Below are positions 37,858-45,956 of a stretch of 64,000 nucleotides of DNA, piece after piece. This stretch comes from an uncultured bacterium (lineage in GTDB: Bacteria > Verrucomicrobiota > Lentisphaeria > Victivallales > Victivallaceae), in the NCBI GenBank assembly GCA_900551245.1, contig URVC01000017.1:9171-73170 (forward strand), read 5' to 3'. The position numbers were made by a program, and so were the translations under genes. The first letter of the stretch is position 1; each line of letters begins with the position of its first letter. Below the pieces are notes generated by a model. It had not been told where the DNA came from and ran no database searches. It saw only the letters and a list, made by a program, of their open reading frames with translations.

Positions 37858-38865
37858 ATGGTGACGATCAAAGAGGTGGCGGCGCGCGCCGGCGTTCCGG
37901 AAAAGACCGCGATGCGGGCGCTCTCCGGCCGGACACTCGGCGTGCGGAAAGACGCCCGCGAACGGGCGGAACGGGTGCGGAAGGCGGCGGCGGAGCTGGG
38001 CTACCAGCCGTCGGCCATCTCCCGCGCCCTCCGGCAGGGGAAAACCCGGACCCTCGGACTGCTGACCGGATGCATCACCAACCAGTACTACGCCGCCCTG
38101 GCGGAAACCGCGATGATGGAGGCCTCCCGCGCCGGCTACCGGCTCCTGCTGGAACTGACCGGGTCGCAGCCGGAGCGTGTCGCCGACGGCGTGAAGAATT
38201 TTCTCGCCTCACGGGTGGATGGCATCCTCACGACCGAGGCGGCGGGCGAACACGCCGTCGGACGGGTTCTGGCGAAGCGGAAGTTCCCGGTCATGCTCTT
38301 CGACACTCCGTCAAAGGAGGGGTTCAGCGCAGTCTATGCGGACTACTCCCGGACGATTCCGGCGGCGGTCCGCCACCTTGCCGCACGCGGGCGCAGAAGG
38401 ATCACCTTTCTGATCCATCCTTCCACCAGTCTGCTCCATGCCCGGCTGTTGGCGCTCTTCCGCGACAGCTGTCTCGTCGCCGGAGTGGAACCGGAGTGCC
38501 TCCCGGCCGGTACGCTCGACGAGATGGCCGGTCACGCCGAACGGCGTCCTGAAGCGGTGCTGATCTACGGCAACTACAAGCTGATCCGCTTTCTGCGGCG
38601 CGCCGCGGAGCTGCCCGGCTATCAACCGGATGCGGTCGGCTTCTTCAACCCGTGGAGCTGGCACACCCGGCAGCCGGGGCTCACCGGCGCGATACTGGCG
38701 CCCTCGGAGGAGATGACCCGCGCCGCCGTCCGCGAACTCATCGCCGAGGCGGAAGAGCAGAGTCCTGCCCGCACGATCGCATTCGACACGGAGTTCTTCC
38801 CGGCGGAGGAGTTCGGCCGGATCCACGCGCCGGACCTCAACGCCGACTTCCTGCCCCGGGAGTGA
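37858..38865 (+). CDS. LacI family transcription regulator (beta-galactosidase locus)
   Basis: The protein has 335 residues from the ATG at 37858 (GAGGAA upstream). The LacI helix-turn-helix at 3-24 (TIKEVAARAGVPEKTAMRALSG) is followed by the hinge LGYQPSAISRALRQGKT and a periplasmic-binding-like sensor domain. The usual V-S-x-V recognition helix is changed to KTAMRAL, so its operator may differ from typical LacI sites. It probably represses the divergent beta-galactosidase. Confidence 0.9.
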   Translation: MVTIKEVAARAGVPEKTAMRALSGRTLGVRKDARERAERVRKAAAELGYQPSAISRALRQGKTRTLGLLTGCITNQYYAALAETAMMEASRAGYRLLLELTGSQPERVADGVKNFLASRVDGILTTEAAGEHAVGRVLAKRKFPVMLFDTPSKEGFSAVYADYSRTIPAAVRHLAARGRRRITFLIHPSTSLLHARLLALFRDSCLVAGVEPECLPAGTLDEMAGHAERRPEAVLIYGNYKLIRFLRRAAELPGYQPDAVGFFNPWSWHTRQPGLTGAILAPSEEMTRAAVRELIAEAEEQSPARTIAFDTEFFPAEEFGRIHAPDLNADFLPRE

Positions 38866-38910
38866 AAGCAGCCAGCCCCGGAAATCGTTCGATTTCGCTC
38901 CGATTGCAAC

Positions 38911-38939
38911 TTGACGGGACCGGGTTTTCGATGTAGTTT
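38911..38939 (+). promoter_or_regulatory. Candidate promoter of the arginase-like gene
   Basis: TTGACG (38911-38916) and TAGTTT (38934-38939) are separated by 17 bp. The -35 is good and the -10 is weak. Confidence 0.45.
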
Positions 38940-39017
38940 TCCTTCCTGCGAGTTCTCCCATTGCCGCCGAAGCGGGGGAGCTGTCGACGACCGGCGGCAA
39001 CAACTTTGAGGTGCAGC

Positions 39018-39869
39018 ATGAAAACCATTCGCTTACTCTATCCGGACTACGTCAGCGGCGGTCTGGAAACCTACTATCTCGGGGCCGCTCTGATGGCCGC
39101 CATCCTGCCGGAAAACCGCCGCCAGCCTCTGGTCAAAGTTTCGATCGCCCCGCCTGACGGAAAAGAGAAACCCATCCGCCACGGCCTCTATGCAGAAGCG
39201 GAGGTGTTGGCAGGCATCGCGGATGCGCAGAGAAAAATCGCGGCCGAACAGCCGGACCGCATCATCACCATCGGCGGGAACTGCATGGTTTCCCTGGCTC
39301 CGTTCGACTATCTGCACGGCCGGTATGAGAACACCGGCATCGTCTGGATCGACGCTCATCCGGATGTCTCCACGCCGAATGACGGCTACCCCAACGCGCA
39401 CGCCATGGTGTTGGGCTCCCTCATGGGGAACGGCGCGCCCCAGCTGGCCGGCATGCTGAAACACCGCCGGTTCCGGGCGGATGAGATTCTGTACGTCGGA
39501 TTGCAGCCGCTCCACTCCTATCAGGAAAACTTTCTGAACGGCGCCGGAGTCTCCTACAAAATCCAGCGGGATGAATTCGTCTCCGACGGCGAAATCAGGA
39601 ACTTTCTGGATCGTTTCGAACACATTCTGATCCATTTCGATGTCGATGTGCTCGATGAGCATCTCTTTCGCGCCACCTACTTCGCCAATCCGGAACTCAC
39701 CGGAGACGGTTCCGGCGGCGGCAGAATGACGCTGGAAAAACTGACCGCGGTGCTGCACGGCATCGCCGACCACTCCGACGTAGTCGGCTTCACCATCGCG
39801 GAATATCTGCCGTTTGAAGCCGAAAAACTGCACAACATGTTCGCCGGCCTCCGGCTGTTCACCGACTGA
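39018..39869 (+). CDS. Arginase/agmatinase family protein with altered metal site
   Basis: The protein has 283 residues with the ureohydrolase fold motifs: IGGNCMVSL (usual GGDHS), WIDAHPDVSTP (DAHxD, intact) and HFDVDVLDE (usual S.DxDxxDP). The first metal-ligand histidine is replaced by cysteine, while the other aspartate and histidine ligands remain. It therefore may bind metal differently and need not act on arginine. Family members hydrolyse guanidino compounds. GAGG lies 7 bases before the ATG. No neighbour suggests a substrate. Confidence 0.75.
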   Translation: MKTIRLLYPDYVSGGLETYYLGAALMAAILPENRRQPLVKVSIAPPDGKEKPIRHGLYAEAEVLAGIADAQRKIAAEQPDRIITIGGNCMVSLAPFDYLHGRYENTGIVWIDAHPDVSTPNDGYPNAHAMVLGSLMGNGAPQLAGMLKHRRFRADEILYVGLQPLHSYQENFLNGAGVSYKIQRDEFVSDGEIRNFLDRFEHILIHFDVDVLDEHLFRATYFANPELTGDGSGGGRMTLEKLTAVLHGIADHSDVVGFTIAEYLPFEAEKLHNMFAGLRLFTD

Positions 39870-39897
39870 GCGCGGCCATTCCGCCGGAAGGCTCACT

Positions 39898-42800
39898 TCA
39901 GCGGAACCAGATGCCGAAGCCGTTCCGGTAGAGGTGATTCTTCCGGGTGCCGCTCCAGGTGAGCTGGGTGAGCCGCCCGGCGCCGTCGTTATCGTCGAGC
40001 GCGACGTCGAACCGCACCGGAGAACCCGGAGCGAGGCGCAGTTCCGTCCACGGAATTGCCAGGGTGGCACTATACCCCTCCGCCGTGTCACGCACCTGCC
40101 AGCGCAGTGCCGCAATATCCACCTTGCCCTGCCCTTTCAGAAATGCCGGATGCCCCTCCGCCGCCGGACAGAGGAACAGCCGGAACACGTTACGGGTGTA
40201 CTCCCGCCGCTCCATGTCAGAGAGCGGCGCGCGGTCGAAAAAGAGCTCCAGCCCATCCATCTCCCACGGCGTCGACGGCAGATACCGCCCCCGGCGGGAA
40301 TCCTTCACCTCGAAGCGGAGATGGAAATATTGCTCATCCGCCGCTGCGGAAAACTCCATCGAGGAATTCTCAGGATCATACTCCGGCGCCTTCCCGAAGG
40401 TCAGCCGGTCCGGCGTGCCGAGGTGCACTGCCGCCCCGCCCCGCAGCAGAGAAACCGCTTCCACCGGCAGTGAAACCGTCTGTGTCCTCGTGCCGTCGTA
40501 CACCATCACCTTCACCGTTCCTGCCGGGAGACGGGTCCCGTCCGAAACCGCAACCGGCAGCAGAATGACCGCGGTTTTCCCCGGCTCGAGCCGCAGTGGA
40601 GAGGAGCCGGGCGATGCCGCCTTCGCTCCCGGTGCGGAGACGAGCCGCACCCGGAGATTCTGCAGCTCCGAACGGTAACTGCGAAACTCCACCGCAACCG
40701 CCGGCACTCCCTCTTTGACGAAATATCCGGCCCGGGTGATCCGGTACCCCGTCTCCGACACAATCCGGCACTTTTTCAACGCCTGAACCAGTGCATCCAC
40801 ATCCTTTTTCCCCTTGATGTAGAGCGGGTCGCGCGGCACACGAAGTTTCGGGTTCCATTTGACCGGATTGCCGAAGAGGTCGAAGAGTTCCACCTCATCC
40901 GCCCCCGGCAGTGCGATGTCAAATTCCAGCCCGGTCGCATAGTTCCACAGCGCGGCAATCGGCTTCCCGTCCCGCTGCCGGTAGACGTAGAGCGTAACGC
41001 CACGCGGCGTCTCCAGCCGCGTCACCGGCACCGCCCCCTCCAGGAAGCGGGCAAAGGCGTTGCCCGCGACATAGTGCTCCGACGGAATCAGGTGCCGCAC
41101 CACCCGGCTCACCGCGTAACCGTAACCGGGATGGCGGTCCCGGCGGAAGAACATGCTGTCCGGCAGCAATGTCTCCTGCCGCACTCCCTCCCCCAGATCG
41201 ACCAGCATCCGCCGGATGAAGTGAAACGCGCGCCCCTTGCTGGCATCGACCGGATGCGGCGGATTGTCATAGAGGTAGTAAAGTTCGGTGTTCCAGAGCG
41301 GCAACCCCTGACGGAACGAGGCGATGGTCCGGCGGATCGAATCGATCGCCGTCCGCGACGGGTTCGGCGACCCCTCCTCCCGCGAGGAGTAGGGATGAAA
41401 CGAGACGATGTCGGTGTACTGAAATCCGCCCGCCTTGCCGAACCGTTCCAAAAACACCCCCATCTCGCCGCCGTGGTCGCCGGTGACGTTCGGAGCGACC
41501 ACCTTGATTGAAGGATCGATCTTGCGGCACTCCTCGAAGGCGATCTTCAGGAGTTTCACGTAGTCCTCCGGCGTGGTGGTGAGATTCGCTTCGTTCAAAA
41601 TCTCCCAGTAGAAAATCCGCCCCTTGAAGTGGCGTACCGTGGTTGCCACATAACGCCGCCAGTCTTCGAAATCCGGCAGGACGGCCGGATGCCCGTGAAT
41701 TTTGAAGGTCTCACTCAATTTGCCACGCTTCAAAGCCCATTCCGGCAGATGGCGCTTCAGCAGATTGTTGCCGAGCACCCCCAGAATGAAACAGTTCTGC
41801 TTCCGGGCATGATCCACCAGATAGTCCGCCCGCCGGAAGTCGAACTTGCCCCGTTCCGGCTCGACGCTCTTCCACTCAAACGCCCGCCAGGCGCCGTTGC
41901 CGAGCCGCAGCAGACGCACCCCGCGATTGACGGAAAGCCGGCTGTACTCCGAAAAATCAGCTCCTTTCAGATGGTACCACGCCCGACCGCCGTTGATGTC
42001 GGGGTATTCGAATCCGAAACTCTCCTCGCTCCCCAACAGGAAGTCCTTCGCGGGATCCACCGTTCCGGGCTGATATTTCCCGGTCACCGCGTAACAGCAG
42101 GGCCAGAGTGTCCCCTTCTCCCCCGACGCGGTGCGGAACTCGCCGCGGAGCGAATAGACGCCGTACTCCTTCCGCTCCACCGGCAACTTCTGCCGCACCA
42201 CTTCGCCGCCGGGCGGGAGTTTCCCCTTCCAGCGCCGTTCGGCAAGTTTCGTTCCCCGATAGTCGTCGAACTCCCGCAGAATCACCTCCGCCTCAGCCTC
42301 CTTCGTCCCGTAATTGATTCCGCTCAGCGTGCAGACAAGCGGCGGCTCCCCGTCGATCCGGCAGTGGCGCGGCGAATCGAGGGCAAACTCCACTTCGCCC
42401 TTCGGCGCGAATGGCAGCAGCGTCTTCCCGGGCGAAAGCATCATCGCATCGATCCACACCGTGGCGTCGGAGCCTTCTCCCCATAACAGATCCATGAAAT
42501 ACCAGCGGAATCCCTTCTTCGGCGTGAAAGTGATCGAATAACGCTGCCACTCCTTCCCCAGAGTGAAAAACTTCCGGTTGCCGTTGTCCCACTCGCCGTT
42601 CCGCCGGGTCTCGTCCCGGGTGATGACCGAGAAGATCAGCGCGCGCAGTTTCACCGGTTTGCTGCTGCGGGCATAGAACGAAAAGGTATAGGTCGTGTCG
42701 TCACGCAGTGCAATGTCCGGCGAACGGAACCCGAGCGGCACACGGTACGGGTTGTCGAACCGCAGCGACACTTTGCCGTGAACCGGCTGTTCCGGATCGG

Positions 42801-42963
42801 CGACCGGGGGGATGTTCCGCAGCTGACGAGGATCGGTGATATCGGCAAACCGCCGCGCGTCGTAATCGGTTCCGCCGAGTTCGAAACTCGCGTCCGGCAG
42901 CAGGTTCTCCGCCGACACGACGCCCCCGAGCAACAGGAGGCTCCACAACAGTTGTTTTCTCAT
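39898..42963 (-). CDS. Secreted clan GH-A glycoside hydrolase with terminal carbohydrate-binding domains (module B)
   Basis: The protein has 1021 residues from the ATG at 42963, overlapping the previous stop by 4 bp. A signal peptide (about 1-18) is followed by a CBM4/9-like jelly roll (about 20-175), a linker domain, and a TIM barrel (about 300-640) with acid/base E458 in EILNEAN and nucleophile E560 in WNTELYY. The barrel is of the GH5/GH39/GH10 clan. The C-terminal domain (about 840-1021) resembles CBM9/DOMON (LRFEVKDSRRGRY...WEMDGLELFFD). Family number and substrate cannot be settled by eye. Confidence 0.75.
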   Translation of the reverse strand: MRKQLLWSLLLLGGVVSAENLLPDASFELGGTDYDARRFADITDPRQLRNIPPVADPEQPVHGKVSLRFDNPYRVPLGFRSPDIALRDDTTYTFSFYARSSKPVKLRALIFSVITRDETRRNGEWDNGNRKFFTLGKEWQRYSITFTPKKGFRWYFMDLLWGEGSDATVWIDAMMLSPGKTLLPFAPKGEVEFALDSPRHCRIDGEPPLVCTLSGINYGTKEAEAEVILREFDDYRGTKLAERRWKGKLPPGGEVVRQKLPVERKEYGVYSLRGEFRTASGEKGTLWPCCYAVTGKYQPGTVDPAKDFLLGSEESFGFEYPDINGGRAWYHLKGADFSEYSRLSVNRGVRLLRLGNGAWRAFEWKSVEPERGKFDFRRADYLVDHARKQNCFILGVLGNNLLKRHLPEWALKRGKLSETFKIHGHPAVLPDFEDWRRYVATTVRHFKGRIFYWEILNEANLTTTPEDYVKLLKIAFEECRKIDPSIKVVAPNVTGDHGGEMGVFLERFGKAGGFQYTDIVSFHPYSSREEGSPNPSRTAIDSIRRTIASFRQGLPLWNTELYYLYDNPPHPVDASKGRAFHFIRRMLVDLGEGVRQETLLPDSMFFRRDRHPGYGYAVSRVVRHLIPSEHYVAGNAFARFLEGAVPVTRLETPRGVTLYVYRQRDGKPIAALWNYATGLEFDIALPGADEVELFDLFGNPVKWNPKLRVPRDPLYIKGKKDVDALVQALKKCRIVSETGYRITRAGYFVKEGVPAVAVEFRSYRSELQNLRVRLVSAPGAKAASPGSSPLRLEPGKTAVILLPVAVSDGTRLPAGTVKVMVYDGTRTQTVSLPVEAVSLLRGGAAVHLGTPDRLTFGKAPEYDPENSSMEFSAAADEQYFHLRFEVKDSRRGRYLPSTPWEMDGLELFFDRAPLSDMERREYTRNVFRLFLCPAAEGHPAFLKGQGKVDIAALRWQVRDTAEGYSATLAIPWTELRLAPGSPVRFDVALDDNDGAGRLTQLTWSGTRKNHLYRNGFGIWFR

Positions 42964-43889
42964 TTTACATTCTCCATCTTCAGTGCGGCATCCTTGATCT
43001 GGAGCCAGTTGCAATCGCCAGCGGGAGTGATCTGGATACGCAGCACCCCGCGGAACCGGGCGAGTTCCGGTGTCTTGAACTCAAAGGTGTAACGCTGCCA
43101 CTCCGGCGTCACCAGTACCTTCCGGAACCGGTAGAAGTGTTTCTCGCCGGAGACCCAGCCGTCCGCCGTAAAAATAACCGGCAATTCCCGGTCCGCCTTC
43201 AGCCAGACCGAAGCCCGGTAGTTCCGGTTTCCCTCCGCCGGGAGACAGACGCTCTCCACACCGGCGCGAACCCCCTTTTCCGGCGTCAGTTTTACCGCAT
43301 ACCCTCCCTCAATGTGATCCTCCGCCGGAATCAGTTCCAGAAGCGAGGCACTGTTGCGGAAGCGCCACAGAAGTTTCCATTGCAACACGAGGTCGGGAGA
43401 GGTTTCCACTTTGACGGAAGCCTGTTCCTTCTCCGCGAGCGGGAAGAGTTTGATATTCCGGACCATGACGGAGGCTGGCGCCTTGCACTCGACATAGGCA
43501 TCCATCCGGGCCGTTCCATCGGTGGGCATGTAGAAAACTCCGGTGACACGCTTCCATGCTTCGGAGAATTCGGCAACATCCCAGCCGCAGCGGTATTGCT
43601 CCGGCTGCACCTCCGGTTTCACCGCGGTTTTCAGCACCGTCTGCGGCGGAACCTCCCCCACCCCGCGATATTCCAGCGAATAGCCATAATACCCTTTCTT
43701 CAACGGCGCTTTCCACGTGACGCAGCTCCACTTGCCGGGCGCGGCGTGATACAGAAATTCTCCCTCTTTGACAACCACGTTGGAGCGCCCATACCGGTTC
43801 AGCTCCTGCGGCGCCAGATTCTCCGCCGCGAAAAGCGGAATTGCAATCCATCCGGCAAGGGCGGCAAGATAACATCTTTTCTTTGCCAT
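42960..43889 (-). CDS. Secreted carbohydrate-binding-like protein without catalytic domain (module B)
   Basis: The protein has 309 residues with a signal peptide (1-22, LFAAEN). Two repeated beta-sandwich units (about 25-155 and 165-305) end in similar phrases (WKRVTGVFYMPTDG and WQRYTFEFKTPEL), as in CBM4/9 modules. No enzyme motif is present. The overlap with the following hydrolase gene implies the two proteins are made together, perhaps as an enzyme and a separate binding partner. Confidence 0.65.
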   Translation of the reverse strand: MAKKRCYLAALAGWIAIPLFAAENLAPQELNRYGRSNVVVKEGEFLYHAAPGKWSCVTWKAPLKKGYYGYSLEYRGVGEVPPQTVLKTAVKPEVQPEQYRCGWDVAEFSEAWKRVTGVFYMPTDGTARMDAYVECKAPASVMVRNIKLFPLAEKEQASVKVETSPDLVLQWKLLWRFRNSASLLELIPAEDHIEGGYAVKLTPEKGVRAGVESVCLPAEGNRNYRASVWLKADRELPVIFTADGWVSGEKHFYRFRKVLVTPEWQRYTFEFKTPELARFRGVLRIQITPAGDCNWLQIKDAALKMENVK

Positions 43890-43929
43890 GATTTTTTCTC
43901 CTTCGTTATGATGATCCGGCAGAAGACTT

Positions 43930-44130
43930 TTACCGATTCAAGTCGAACGACCACCCGGAGCCGCCGTTGAAGTCAATCCATTTGAGCGTAACCGGCCAGG
44001 GGCGGGACGCCACGGCACCGGAGGCAAACAGGAACGGAGCCTTCCGGTTGTGGACAAAAAACTTGACCAATGCCTCGGTGGCTCTCATCTGAGTATCCGA
44101 TATGGGATCCGGGGCCAGAATCGCCTGTTT
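43930..44130 (-). pseudogene. In-frame continuation of the module B pseudopilin after a TGA codon
   Basis: Directly after the TGA the same frame stays open for 66 codons to TAA. It encodes KQAILAPDPISDTQMRATE and then VKFFVHNRKAPFLFASGAVA, the C-terminal H-x-x-K-A-x-F-L-F-A pattern of this pseudopilin family. Read as one protein the two parts give 237 residues, the length of the other family members in the window. Either a nonsense mutation or a recoded stop explains it. Confidence 0.65.
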
Positions 44131-44643
44131 TCATGAAACATATTCCGGCGGCGAATTCGACATCAATACGGTCCGGGGGGCCAGCTTCGGCAGTTTTCCA
44201 CCGCGGATGCTTTGATAATCAGCGGTATCCGTCCAGTACTCCCAGCTGAATCCATCCACTTTAGGGGCACTGGACCAGGTCACCTGATAGGAGGAGAGGT
44301 AGATGGTGTCCTCATTCTCCTTCGGCACATCCTGATACGAAGGACAGAACATCACTCCCTTCATCGACGGTTCCGACTCCGGAATTCCCAGATAACGGGC
44401 AAGATAGTCGCGGAGCAGATTCCCCTTGTTGTTGATGACCTTGGGCAGTTGATCCCGGAAGTCGGAGCAGTACATCGAAGTAGCGGTTCCCAGCTGCTTC
44501 AAATTGCTGATGCAACTGGTCTCCTTCGCCGCCTCCCGCGCCCGGTTCAACGCGGGCAGCAGCATGGCGGCCAGAATCGCGATGATCGCAATAACGATCA
44601 GAAGTTCAATCAGCGTAAATCTGCGGCAATCCGTTGGGACCAT
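44131..44643 (-). CDS. Pseudopilin-like prepilin-type protein, interrupted by TGA (module B)
   Basis: The protein has 170 residues from the ATG at 44643 (AAGGAGAAAGG upstream). The basic leader MVPTDCRR is followed by FTLIELLIV with Glu +5, a membrane helix, and a soluble domain with CxSNLKQLG and FCPS phrases. The residue before the cut site is Arg, not Gly. The frame stops at TGA 44131-44133 but clearly continues beyond it. Behind it, 40 bp past the distal TAA, come the carbohydrate-binding protein and the hydrolase of the same operon. Confidence 0.8.
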   Translation of the reverse strand: MVPTDCRRFTLIELLIVIAIIAILAAMLLPALNRAREAAKETSCISNLKQLGTATSMYCSDFRDQLPKVINNKGNLLRDYLARYLGIPESEPSMKGVMFCPSYQDVPKENEDTIYLSSYQVTWSSAPKVDGFSWEYWTDTADYQSIRGGKLPKLAPRTVLMSNSPPEYVS

Positions 44644-44686
44644 ATCCTTTCTCCTTCTCTGTTCAACCACTCCGGTTCTGCCATTA

Positions 44687-44715
44687 ATTATAGCAAAAAT
44701 CGCGGAAGAAAGCAA
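44687..44715 (-). promoter_or_regulatory. Promoter of module B operon
   Basis: On the minus strand TTGCTT (44710-44715) and a perfect TATAAT (44687-44692) are separated by 17 bp. Transcription would start near 44680. Confidence 0.75.
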
Positions 44716-44827
44716 TGGGGGGAGGCCACTTTTCAAGAAATATTTTTGATACATTCTGAAACAAATGAAACAGCCGGAGTCTGCCACCATCCTCCGGAGG
44801 GACTTTCTTCGAGACAGGCAGGAAGAA

Positions 44828-45733
44828 TCAACACGTCTCCGGGGGATGAGGCGTCTCCGGAACCTTCTCCTGCGCGGAAAAGATCTGCACATTCTTCAGG
44901 GATCTCTCGCGGAAATTGCTGGGAGAGAGCCCGCGGCGCTCCCGGAACAGATTCGAGAAATGAAACGGCGAAGAACAGCCGAGGCGATAGGCGATCTCCT
45001 TGATGGAGAGCTCCGTGTTTTTCAGCAGATATTCCGCGGCAAGCATCTTGCGGCGCAGATAGTATTCCCGGCATGACACCCCTTGAAAGCGGCGCATCAA
45101 CCGGTCCATCGTCGAATGGGAAACTCCGGTCCGACGGACAAGTTCCGCAACCGAAAACGGCCGGTCCAGCAGATTTTCGATCTCCTCCCGAATCCGGTAG
45201 AACAGCGGCGGAAGCGCCGGCATCGGCTGACCCGCATGGGCGAAATAACTCATGAGATAGTGGGTCTGCCCGATCAATTCCGGCTCGTCGCCGGGGTGAT
45301 TGGTCCGGAGGAGTTTCCCCATCCGGCGCAGGCGGCGGCAGATCTCCTCCGGGTCCGGGAGGCGAAACTGCCGGACCGTATCCAGCCGGAGTCCTGCCGC
45401 GTACGCCTTGACCAGAGAGCCGCGAATTTCCAGCACCTGCTTCACATACGGACCGGTGGTGAAGGACTCCTGCATGTAGAGCGAATCCATCGGAATCACC
45501 ATCGCCTCCCCCGCGTGCAGAATGTAATCCTTCCCCTCCACAACGTAGTGGATCTGCCCCGACAGCATGACGGAAAACAGCAGATAGGAGACACGGTGCA
45601 TCTCCATCCGGTAGGGAGAGACCCGCTCCACCTCCTCCTCGCAGAATGGGTAGACCGGCGGCTCCTCCTCCTGCTGAAAACTCCAGTAGTTGCACTCAAA
45701 GGAAAGTACGCCATGAATGTCCGTCCGCCCCAT
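44828..45733 (-). CDS. AraC family transcription regulator (module B)
   Basis: The protein has 301 residues from the ATG at 45733, which has AAGGAGG 5 bases before it. An N-terminal cupin-like sensor (about 20-140; HYVVEGKDYILHAGEAMVIPMDS) is followed by two helix-turn-helix motifs at the C-terminus (about 195-285; SVAELVRRTGVSHSTMDRLMRRF and IKEIAYRLGCSSPFHFSNLFR). AraC proteins of this shape activate sugar-use genes on binding a sugar. It is flanked by the module B operon (downstream, own promoter) and a divergent (alpha/alpha)6 enzyme gene, so either or both may be targets. Confidence 0.92.
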   Translation of the reverse strand: MGRTDIHGVLSFECNYWSFQQEEEPPVYPFCEEEVERVSPYRMEMHRVSYLLFSVMLSGQIHYVVEGKDYILHAGEAMVIPMDSLYMQESFTTGPYVKQVLEIRGSLVKAYAAGLRLDTVRQFRLPDPEEICRRLRRMGKLLRTNHPGDEPELIGQTHYLMSYFAHAGQPMPALPPLFYRIREEIENLLDRPFSVAELVRRTGVSHSTMDRLMRRFQGVSCREYYLRRKMLAAEYLLKNTELSIKEIAYRLGCSSPFHFSNLFRERRGLSPSNFRERSLKNVQIFSAQEKVPETPHPPETC

Positions 45734-45762
45734 TTTCACCTCCTTGGAATCTGCGGGAATTC

Positions 45763-45791
45763 AACATACACCGGCATGGCACTTTCCGCAA
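45763..45791 (-). promoter_or_regulatory. Promoter of the AraC gene with inverted half-sites
   Basis: On the minus strand TTGCGG (45786-45791) and TATGTT (45763-45768) are separated by 17 bp. AACATACA (45763-45770) over this -10 recurs inverted as TGTATGTT at 45852-45859. It is a candidate AraC binding pair in the divergent region. Confidence 0.5.
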
Positions 45792-45897
45792 CCGGAAGAG
45801 GGGAAATTTCTGCAAATAAAGCGGATTCGCCGGAAATGCCTTTGATCCTGATGTATGTTTTCCGGGCTGATTCTGTATGCCGAAACGCATTTAAAAC

Positions 45898-45926
45898 TTG
45901 TTTTCATCTGCAATTTCCACTATAAT
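45898..45926 (+). promoter_or_regulatory. Promoter of the (alpha/alpha)6 enzyme gene
   Basis: TTGTTT (45898-45903) and TATAAT (45921-45926) are separated by 17 bp. The leader is about 25 nt. Confidence 0.7.
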
Positions 45927-45956
45927 AAAAGCAGAAAAACAACAGCGGGATAAAGG

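Noticed and set aside
44131..44133. TGA in the module B pseudopilin as a selenocysteine codon
   Set aside because: No convincing SECIS-like hairpin was seen directly after the codon, the family has no catalytic Cys at this place, and TGA ends many normal genes in the window. A nonsense mutation is more likely.
45773..45792. TGGCAC at 45775 as a third sigma-54 site
   Set aside because: The GG-to-GC spacing is wrong (8 instead of 10) and the -12 TTGC is absent.
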